Shown here: positions 57,943 to 64,000 of the stretch, piece by piece
Layout: the number at the start of each line of letters is the position of its first letter
How positions within the stretch are numbered: position 1 is the first letter of the stretch
Assembly (NCBI RefSeq): GCF_014897705.1
Contig: NZ_JABUXV010000017.1
Coordinates: 36,524 to 100,523, forward strand
Source of the DNA: Brachybacterium sp. FME24
Lineage (GTDB): Bacteria > Actinomycetota > Actinomycetes > Actinomycetales > Dermabacteraceae
Direction of reading: 5' to 3'
Length of the DNA: 64,000 bases
Translations under genes and position numbers: made by a program
Notes under the pieces: model-generated
Told to the model about the DNA's origin: nothing
Seen by the model: the letters and a program-made list of their open reading frames with translations, nothing else
The model's database searches: none

Positions 57943-59280
57943 ATGACCTCTCTCGTCTCCCGCCCCGGATTCCCCCGTCGTGCCGTACTCGTGGCGGGGG
58001 CGGCTCTCCCGCTGACCTCCCTCGGCCTCGTCGCCTGCAGCGACGGGGACGGAGCCGGTGAGGTCGGGGAGCCGGATCTCGCCGCCGAGGTGCCGCGCGC
58101 CGATCCCGGCCCGGCCGAGGGGGCGGGCGCCCTGGCGGTTCCCTTCACCGCACGGCTGCTCGGGGCCGTCGACCGGACCGAGGTGAACACCGTCTGCTCG
58201 CCGCTGTCGGCGCAGGTCGCCCTGACGATGGCCGGCCTGGGTGCGGCGGGGGACACCCGCGCCCAGATGGAGGAGGTGCTCGGCGGCAGCATCGACGAGC
58301 TCGCGGCCACCGCGAACACCCTCTCGAGCGTGCTCGCCGCCATCGGCGACGAGGCGCGCGAGGAAGACGAGGAGGACGCCGCAGAACCTGCCGTGGCCTC
58401 ACTGGTCAACGGCACCTGGCTGCAGGAGGGCATGGCTGTCGAGGAGGAGTTCCTGGGGGGACTGGCGACCCACTTCGGCAGCGGAGTCTACGAGGTCGAC
58501 TTCACCGACGCCGGGGATCGGGAGGCAGGGCGAGGACGGATCAACGACTGGGTCGCCGACGCCACGAACGACCTCATCCAGGACCTCATTCCCGACGGGG
58601 TGCTCGACGAATCGACCCGCCTGGTGCTGGTCAACGCTCTGCACCTCAAGGCCGCCTGGCCGCAGCCCCTGTCCACGGCGGGAGGAACCTTCACCACGGC
58701 CGCGGGGGAGGAGACGAGTGCGGAGATGCTCATCGGCACCACCTCCACCTGGTACGAGGACGACCTGTGTCGCGCCACGTCCCTGGACACCGAAGGGAAC
58801 GATCTCGCACTCGCAGTGGTGCAGCCTGCCGCGGATCTCGCGAGCGTCCTGGACGCCTGGTCGAGCTCCGCCGAGGATCCGGGCGCCGGGCTGGCCGCGC
58901 TGCTCGACGGGCTCGAGGACTCCTCCGGGACCACCGAGCTGACCTTCCCGGGCTTCGACATCGAGTGGAAGGCGTCGCTGAAGGAGATCCTCGACGGGCT
59001 CGGCATGACCGACGCCTTCACCGACGCGGCCGACTTCTCCGGCATCACGAGCCAGGAGAAGCTGGCCGTCTCCGCGGTCCTGCAGAAGGCGGTGATCACG
59101 GTCGATGAGGAGGGGATGGAGGCCGCCGCCGCCACGGCGCTCGGCGCCGGGGCCGTGTCGGCGCCGGCGGATGTGCACGAGCTGGTGCTGGATGCTCCGT
59201 TCCTGTTCGTCGCCTATGAGAAGGCCACGCGGGCGCCGCTGGTGCTCGGATGGATCGGGGATCCGACGCAGACGCGCTGA
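57943..59280 (+). CDS. Serpin-family lipoprotein
   Basis: The 445-residue protein carries a Tat-like/lipoprotein signal (RPGFPRRAVLVAG, lipobox LVAC with Cys32) and a full serpin fold: SPLSAQVALTMAGLGAAGDT, NALHLKAAWPQPL, LTFPGFDIEWKASLKEILDG, KAVITVDEEGMEAAAATAL and APFLFVAYEKATRAPLVLG. The hinge DEEGMEAAAATA keeps the small residues needed for loop insertion, so it should be inhibitory; counting from the hinge puts P1-P1' at Val-Ser, predicting elastase-like targets. P14 is Met, where Thr/Ser/Val is usual. Acidic insert about 120-150. It is encoded between the permeases and the beta-galactosidases. ATG 57943; ATG 57934 is possible. Confidence 0.88.
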   Translation: MTSLVSRPGFPRRAVLVAGAALPLTSLGLVACSDGDGAGEVGEPDLAAEVPRADPGPAEGAGALAVPFTARLLGAVDRTEVNTVCSPLSAQVALTMAGLGAAGDTRAQMEEVLGGSIDELAATANTLSSVLAAIGDEAREEDEEDAAEPAVASLVNGTWLQEGMAVEEEFLGGLATHFGSGVYEVDFTDAGDREAGRGRINDWVADATNDLIQDLIPDGVLDESTRLVLVNALHLKAAWPQPLSTAGGTFTTAAGEETSAEMLIGTTSTWYEDDLCRATSLDTEGNDLALAVVQPAADLASVLDAWSSSAEDPGAGLAALLDGLEDSSGTTELTFPGFDIEWKASLKEILDGLGMTDAFTDAADFSGITSQEKLAVSAVLQKAVITVDEEGMEAAAATALGAGAVSAPADVHELVLDAPFLFVAYEKATRAPLVLGWIGDPTQTR

Positions 59281-59658
59281 CAGCACCGCTCCGCAGGGTT
59301 CTTCGGGCAGTTCTTGCCCGTCGGCCGGTTCCTCGGAGCGAGCAGTGCCCCCGGCGAGCGGCGGAGGCGGTGGACCGGCAGCGGGTCCCGGGAAATCGGG
59401 TGCGATCGTCGGACCCCTGTGAAAGGTTTGTCCGATGGGCATCTTCGCGGTGGGGATCTGGAGCATCCGTCAGAGGGGGTCACCGAACGCGGCCGCTACG
59501 ACGAGCTGCTCGCACGCGGCGGGCGCTTCACGGAGATCTTCGCCGAGCAGGCTGCCTGAGTCGGGACAGCACCCGGATCGGATCGCGCCACCCCACTGGC
59601 GTCCCGCCGACTACCCTGGTGGCACGCGCTTCTGGAGAGTTCTCGCGATGGAGGAGAC
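59281..59658. other. Gap with ABC-ATPase remnant between serpin and GH42
   Basis: About 378 bases. Apart from the ATPase-tail remnant at 59470-59559 I see no gene. The left part is GC-rich without motifs; the right part (59560-59658) leads to the GH42 gene, with GGAGGAG before its ATG. Confidence 0.5.
59470..59559 (+). pseudogene. Remnant of an ABC-exporter ATPase C-terminus
   Basis: The last 29 codons of a short plus-strand frame read SEGVTERGRYDELLARGG then RFTEIFAEQ, which is the normal C-terminal end of fused ABC exporters (compare GxIxExGxHDELLxxxGxYxxLxxxQ). Nothing upstream in this frame looks like the rest of the ATPase, so this is a scar of a lost gene rather than a functional protein. 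Confidence 0.6.
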
Positions 59659-61668
59659 ATGACCGCTGCACGCCCCTGGCCGCTCGGAGTCGACGGGATC
59701 GCCTACGGCGGCGACTACAACCCGGAGCAATGGCCCCGCGAGGTACGGCTCGAGGACATCGACCTGATGCGCGAGGCCGGCGTGACCCTGGTCAGCGTCG
59801 CGATCTTCGCCTGGGCCACGCTCGAGCCCCGCGAGGGCGAGTACGACTTCGCCTGGCTCGACGAGGTCATGGACGACCTGGCGGGAGCCGGCATCAAGGT
59901 GGCCCTCGCGACCGCTACCGCGTCCCCGCCGCCATGGCTCACCCGCCACCACCCCGAGATCCTTCCGCTCACGCAGGACGGCACCGTGCTCGGCCAGGGC
60001 GGACGCCAGGCCTATGCCGTCACCTCACCCCTGTTCCGCGAGTACGCGCTGCGCATGACCCGGGTGATGGCCGAGCGCTACGGCGACCATCCGGCGCTCG
60101 CGCTGTGGCACGTCGACAACGAGCTGGGCTGCCACGTCCCGCACGACTACTCCGAGCACGCCGCCGTCGCGTTCCGCGGGTGGCTCGAGCGCCGCTACGG
60201 CACGATCGAGGAGCTCAACGCGGCGTGGGGCACGGCGTTCTGGTCCCAGCGCTACGACAGCTTCCACGAGATCCTGCCGCCGCGAGCCGCACCCACCTAC
60301 GCCAATCCGACCCAGCAGCTCGACTTCGCCCGCTTCTCCAGCGACGAACTGCTGACCCACTACCGCGCTCTGCGCGATGTGCTGCGCGAGGTCACACCGC
60401 AGATCCCGGCCACCACCAACCTGATGCTCTCCAGCGCCACCAAGTGGATGGACTACTTCTCCTGGGCCGAGGATCTCGACCTGATCGCCAACGACCACTA
60501 CCTGATCGCCGCCGAGGAGCGCGGCCAGATCGAGCTGGCGCTGGCCGCCGACCTCGCCCGAGGCGTCGCCGGCGGCGACCCGTGGATCCTCATGGAGCAC
60601 TCCACCTCCGCCGTGAACTGGCAGCCCCGCAATCGGGCCAAGGGGCGCGGGGAGATGCTGCGCAACTCGCTCTCGCACGTGGCCCGCGGGGCCGACGGGA
60701 TCATGTTCTTCCAGTGGCGCCAGTCGAAGGCCGGCGCTGAGAAGTTCCATTCGGCGATGGTGCCCCACGCGGGCCGCGACAGCGACGTGTGGAGCAATAC
60801 CGTCGCGCTGGGACGGGCGCTCGAGGCTCTCGCTCCGGTGCACGGCAGCCGCGTGCTGAGCCGGGTGGCGATCGTCGTGGACTATCCGTCCTGGTGGGCC
60901 AGCGAGCTGGACTCCCACCCCACGCAGGCGCTGCGCTACAACGAGGAACTGCTGCGCTGGTACACCGCCTTCTGGGACCTCGGCATCAGCGTCGACATGG
61001 TGCCCACGGGCACGGACCTGACCGGGTACGAGCTGGTGCTCGCCCCCACTCTCTACACGGTGCGCGACCAGGACGCCGACCGTCTCGCCGAGGCCGCCCG
61101 AGCAGGAGCCCAGGTCGTCATCACCTTCTTCTCCGGGATCGTCGACGAGAACGACCACGTGCGCCTGGGTGGGTATCCGGGGGCGTTCCGCGATCTGCTC
61201 GGCGTGCGCACCGAGGAGTTCTATCCGCTGCTGGAGGGGGAGACTCTCCACCTCGATGACGGCACCCGCGCCGACCTGTGGAGCGAGAAGACGCACCTCG
61301 AGGGCGCGGATGCGGTCCGCTCCTGGGCCGACGGGCCGCTGCACGGCTGGCCGGCCGTGACCCGGAACCCCACCGGGGAGGGCGCCGCCTGGTACGTCGC
61401 CGCGCGTCCCACGGCCGACGGGCTCGAAGCACTGCTCACGGAGATCGTCGCCGCGGCCGGCGTGGAGCCGGCGGTGCCCGGCCTGCACCGTGACGTCGAG
61501 GCGGTGCGTCGCTTCGCCGAGGACGGCACCACCTACCTGTTCGTCCTGAACCATTCCGACCGTGACCAGGTCGTGCAGGTCAGTGGCCGAGAGATGCTCA
61601 CCGGCACCGACGTGGAGGGCGCCGTCACGGTCCACGCGGGCTCCGCCGCGGTCCTCCAGGAGAGCTGA
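59659..61668 (+). CDS. Beta-galactosidase, GH42 (LacZ/BgaB-type)
   Basis: A 669-residue GH42 enzyme with three domains: TIM barrel (1-390), trimerisation domain and a C-terminal beta domain. GGDYNPEQWPREV opens the barrel; the acid/base Glu155 is in WHVDNELGCH and the nucleophile Glu313 in ILMEHSTSAVNWQ. It hydrolyses terminal beta-galactosides. There is no signal peptide, so it acts in the cytoplasm on imported sugars. Together with the ABC importer and GH35 gene it points to galacto-oligosaccharide or galactan use. Confidence 0.94.
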   Translation: MTAARPWPLGVDGIAYGGDYNPEQWPREVRLEDIDLMREAGVTLVSVAIFAWATLEPREGEYDFAWLDEVMDDLAGAGIKVALATATASPPPWLTRHHPEILPLTQDGTVLGQGGRQAYAVTSPLFREYALRMTRVMAERYGDHPALALWHVDNELGCHVPHDYSEHAAVAFRGWLERRYGTIEELNAAWGTAFWSQRYDSFHEILPPRAAPTYANPTQQLDFARFSSDELLTHYRALRDVLREVTPQIPATTNLMLSSATKWMDYFSWAEDLDLIANDHYLIAAEERGQIELALAADLARGVAGGDPWILMEHSTSAVNWQPRNRAKGRGEMLRNSLSHVARGADGIMFFQWRQSKAGAEKFHSAMVPHAGRDSDVWSNTVALGRALEALAPVHGSRVLSRVAIVVDYPSWWASELDSHPTQALRYNEELLRWYTAFWDLGISVDMVPTGTDLTGYELVLAPTLYTVRDQDADRLAEAARAGAQVVITFFSGIVDENDHVRLGGYPGAFRDLLGVRTEEFYPLLEGETLHLDDGTRADLWSEKTHLEGADAVRSWADGPLHGWPAVTRNPTGEGAAWYVAARPTADGLEALLTEIVAAAGVEPAVPGLHRDVEAVRRFAEDGTTYLFVLNHSDRDQVVQVSGREMLTGTDVEGAVTVHAGSAAVLQES

Positions 61669-61842
61669 GGCGAGGGCGGCCGGCGGGGAGGATTCGCCCG
61701 CCGCCTTCGACAGCCGCCGAGTCCCGTCGGCCGGCTGCGAATCCGGTCGACGGGCCGTCGCTGCTCGGGTATGAACGCGCCCCCGTCGACCGTTCTCCCT
61801 GGCAGAATGGCGTGAGACGTTTAACCGAGAGGACGACCGCTC

Positions 61843-63816
61843 ATGCCCGCCCTGCTGCAGCCCACCGCCGACGGATTCCTCCGTGCGGGGGAGCCCCACC
61901 TCGTGATCTCCGGCTCGCTCCACTACTTCCGGGTGCACCCCGAGCAGTGGCGCGACCGTCTGCGCCGGCTGGTGGCGATGGGGTGCAACACCGTGGAGAC
62001 CTACGTGGCCTGGAACGTCCATCAGCCGACGCCCGGTGCTGCTGCCTTCGAGGGTTTCGCGGATCTCGGTCGCTTCCTCGACATCGCTGCGGAGGAAGGC
62101 CTGGAGGCGATCGTGCGCCCCGGCCCCTACATCTGCGCCGAGTGGGAGAACGGCGGCTTCCCCGGCTGGATCCTGGCCGACCGCAACCTGCGCCTGCGCA
62201 ACCGAAACGCTGCGTACCTCGAGCTCGTCGACGCCTGGTTCGACCAGCTCATCCCGGTGATCGCCTCCCGCCAGGCGAGCCACGGCGGCACCGTGGTGAT
62301 GGTGCAGGTCGAGAACGAGTACGGCAGCTTCGGCGACGACAAGATCTATCTGGCACACCTGCGCGACGGGCTGCGCGAGCGCGGAATCGACGAACTGCTC
62401 GTGACGTCCGACGGGCCGGCCCGCATGTGGCTGACCGGCGGCACCGTGGACGGGGCACTGGGCACCGTGAACTTCGGTTCCCGCGCTCTCCAGGTCCTTG
62501 AGATGGCTCGGGAGGAGCTGCCCGCCCAGCCGCAGATGTGCATGGAGTTCTGGAACGGCTGGTTCGACCACTGGGGCGAGGAGCACCACGCCCGCACCGG
62601 GGACGACGCCGCGGGCGAGCTCGCCGACATGCTCGGCAATGGGATGAGCGTCAACTTCTACATGGCCCACGGCGGTACCAACTTCGGTCTGCGCGCCGGC
62701 GCCAATCATGACGGCGCCCTGCAGCCCACCACCACGAGCTACGACTACGACGCCCCGATCGCGGAGAACGGCGCGCTCGGCGAGAAGTTCCGTGCTTTCC
62801 GGGAGGTCATCGCCCGCCACGTCGAGCTGCCCGAGCTCGAGGAGCACCTGCGTCAACTCGGCCTCGAGGCGATCCCGGCCCGCTTGCCGGCAGCGGAGGT
62901 GCCGATCGAGAAGGTCGTCGCGCTGCGCGGCACGGAGCGCTTCGTCCGCTCGGCCGAGGTGCATCCGACGCCGCCGTCCTTCGAGGACGTGGGCCTCGAG
63001 CGCGGGCTCATGCGTCTGAGCAGAGATATCGAGATCGCCACGGTGACCCGCGGGGGCCGCACCGAGATCTCCCCGCTGAAGCTCTATGACCTGCATGACC
63101 GCGCCTGGGTCTACGTCGACGGGATCTACGCAGGGGCGGTCGGCGTGGTCGGTGACGAGCAGCGCGATATCGACCCGGCAGTGGTCGAGCTCAGCCATCT
63201 CGCAGATCGCCTGCTGCCCGACGGTGGCCATCGCACAGTACGCGTCGAGATCCTGGTCGAGAACCTCGGCCGCGTGAACTTCGGCCCGTATCTGGGGGAG
63301 CGCAAGGGCATCCTCGGCGGCGTCTGGCAGGCCATCCGCTTCCTCAACGACTGGGAGGCCGACGCCTGGCAGCTCGAGGACATGGGCGCGGAGCTCGCCG
63401 AGCTGGCGGAGGCGTCTCCAGGCCTCGAGGGCGGCGAGCAGGGCGAGGCGAGCAGGGCGGGTGAGGCGAGCACGGCGAGCGAGCGACCCGAGACGAGTGC
63501 TGCGCCGGATGCTGAGGCGACCACAGGCGCTTCTGCGCCCCTCGATGACGGACTCCCGGTTCTGGTCACCGCCTCCTTCGAGGCGCCCCAGCAGGTCGAC
63601 ACGTTCCTGGACGTCTCCGCTGCGGGACACGGCGTCGCCTACGTCAACGGCTTCTGCGTGGGCCGTTACTGGAACATCGGCCCGCAGCAGACGCTCTACG
63701 TCCCCGCGCCGCTCGTGCGCGAGGGTCGCAACGAGGTACTGCTGCTCGACCTGGAGAGGCGTCCGGAGCGTCTGGCTCTCGCCGAAGCGCATATGTTCGG
63801 CCGCACTGCCGACTGA
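61843..63816 (+). CDS. Beta-galactosidase, GH35
   Basis: A 657-residue GH35 enzyme. Key sequences are ISGSLHYFRVHPEQWRDRLR, GGTVVMVQVENEYGSFG with acid/base Glu159, and QMCMEFWNGWFDHWG with nucleophile Glu235, followed by GGTNFG. The last third has a beta domain (RTEISPLKLYDLHDRAWVY) and the LGERKGILGG and GRYWNIGPQQTLYVP segments. Between about 520 and 566 lies an Ala/Glu/Gly/Ser-rich, probably disordered insert unusual for the family. No signal peptide; cytoplasmic. ATG 61843 follows CGAGAGGACG; a CGTTTAACCGAG tract upstream may be a promoter or operator. Confidence 0.93.
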   Translation: MPALLQPTADGFLRAGEPHLVISGSLHYFRVHPEQWRDRLRRLVAMGCNTVETYVAWNVHQPTPGAAAFEGFADLGRFLDIAAEEGLEAIVRPGPYICAEWENGGFPGWILADRNLRLRNRNAAYLELVDAWFDQLIPVIASRQASHGGTVVMVQVENEYGSFGDDKIYLAHLRDGLRERGIDELLVTSDGPARMWLTGGTVDGALGTVNFGSRALQVLEMAREELPAQPQMCMEFWNGWFDHWGEEHHARTGDDAAGELADMLGNGMSVNFYMAHGGTNFGLRAGANHDGALQPTTTSYDYDAPIAENGALGEKFRAFREVIARHVELPELEEHLRQLGLEAIPARLPAAEVPIEKVVALRGTERFVRSAEVHPTPPSFEDVGLERGLMRLSRDIEIATVTRGGRTEISPLKLYDLHDRAWVYVDGIYAGAVGVVGDEQRDIDPAVVELSHLADRLLPDGGHRTVRVEILVENLGRVNFGPYLGERKGILGGVWQAIRFLNDWEADAWQLEDMGAELAELAEASPGLEGGEQGEASRAGEASTASERPETSAAPDAEATTGASAPLDDGLPVLVTASFEAPQQVDTFLDVSAAGHGVAYVNGFCVGRYWNIGPQQTLYVPAPLVREGRNEVLLLDLERRPERLALAEAHMFGRTAD

Positions 63817-63875
63817 CTGCCGCACGGCTGACGGGTTGAGGAGCCCGGAGGGCGCGCCCGGATCCTCGGACGGTC

Positions 63876-64000
63876 TCAGAACGGTGGGTCGTCCTCGTAG
63901 TGCGCGTGGTCGGTGTTCGTGCTGGTCTCGTGGGTGGGGTCTGGTTGGTCGTCGTGGGTGGGGTCGTGGGGGCCGGTTTCGCGGAGGAATCGGTCCAGTT
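63876..64000 (-). CDS. Probable DUF222/HNH-endonuclease protein, C-terminal end (runs off the window)
   Basis: The last 41 codons of a minus-strand gene whose start lies beyond the window. The tail reads LDRFLRETGPHDPTHDD, then QPDPTHETSTNTDHAHYEDD and ends PPF. Acidic/His-rich tails closing with DDPPF are common in the multicopy actinobacterial DUF222/HNH proteins, which I infer here from the tail only. The repeated DPTH codons give the forward strand a GTGGGTGGGGTC repeat. Confidence 0.5.
   Translation of the reverse strand, partial: LDRFLRETGPHDPTHDDQPDPTHETSTNTDHAHYEDDPPF

Noticed and set aside
60025..63825. 1266-codon minus-strand frame opposite GH42 and GH35
   Set aside because: Pure antisense shadow of two real genes; composition (Gly/Arg/Leu/Val/His rich, no motifs) is what GC-rich codon bias produces on the opposite strand.
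1..64000. tRNA, rRNA or riboswitch genes
   Set aside because: I looked in all gaps for cloverleaf or known leader elements and found none I could support; only a dedicated RNA search could exclude small RNAs.

Overview
The window reads as a chromosomal segment of a high-GC Gram-positive actinobacterium. The base composition is strongly GC-rich, many genes start with GTG, neighbouring genes often overlap by ATGA or GTGA, several genes look leaderless with a -10 box just before the start codon, there are lipoboxes and twin-arginine signals but no outer-membrane machinery, and a WXG100-type secretion protein is present. The mix of families suggests Micrococcales, perhaps close to Brachybacterium/Dermabacteraceae; that placement is an inference from gene content, not a measurement. 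I saw no rRNA, tRNA or CRISPR array.

Layout. 1-6374: end of an MHS-type transporter, then a complete de novo NAD operon (NrtR-type regulator, nadA, nadB, nadC and a cysteine desulfurase) with a 23-bp palindrome before the regulator. 6437-12454: an accessory block with a DUF2695 protein, a translationally coupled trio (active tyrosine recombinase, XRE-type HTH protein, and a protein with six zinc ribbons plus a degenerate recombinase-like C-terminus), then a secreted polymorphic-looking protein with a coupled small partner and a lone hypothetical gene. 13041-19402: nucleotidyltransferase plus galactokinase-like kinase, an acidic hypothetical, a YdcZ-type transporter, a WXG100-like protein and a PabC-like lyase. 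19585-30393: small metabolic and regulatory genes (P-loop kinase, SorC regulator with PTS EIIA and Nudix protein, MarR pair, divergent alcohol dehydrogenase/IlvD-Edd dehydratase, aldo-keto reductase, ECF sigma with membrane partner, TetR with divergent oxidoreductase).

30445-40124: envelope genes. A 42-codon small ORF, an OmpA-domain lipoprotein, a class-A beta-lactamase-like hydrolase and two NlpC/P60-type enzymes lead into a minus-strand muropeptide-use operon (DUF819 membrane protein, L-Ala-D/L-Glu epimerase, secreted NlpC/P60 peptidase). The operon is preceded by an intrinsic terminator and by tandem DUF3870 genes, one broken by a nonsense codon. A secreted beta-helix-like protein and a RibD-domain protein follow.

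40189-54268: GNAT and aldehyde dehydrogenase, a 22-bp tandem repeat array beside a 19-bp perfect hairpin, a GH15 glucoamylase/trehalase, a mercuric-reductase-like flavoprotein, an FAD monooxygenase with its TetR repressor and a striking 31-bp operator, an ABC exporter, an S10 peptidase and a sodium:solute symporter with a small membrane partner.

54590-63816: a beta-galactoside use locus. A LacI-type operator precedes a solute-binding lipoprotein and two permeases; a serpin lipoprotein, an ABC-ATPase remnant and two beta-galactosidases (GH42 and GH35) follow. No import ATPase is encoded here, so a shared housekeeping ATPase is probably used. The window ends in the C-terminus of a probable HNH/DUF222 protein.
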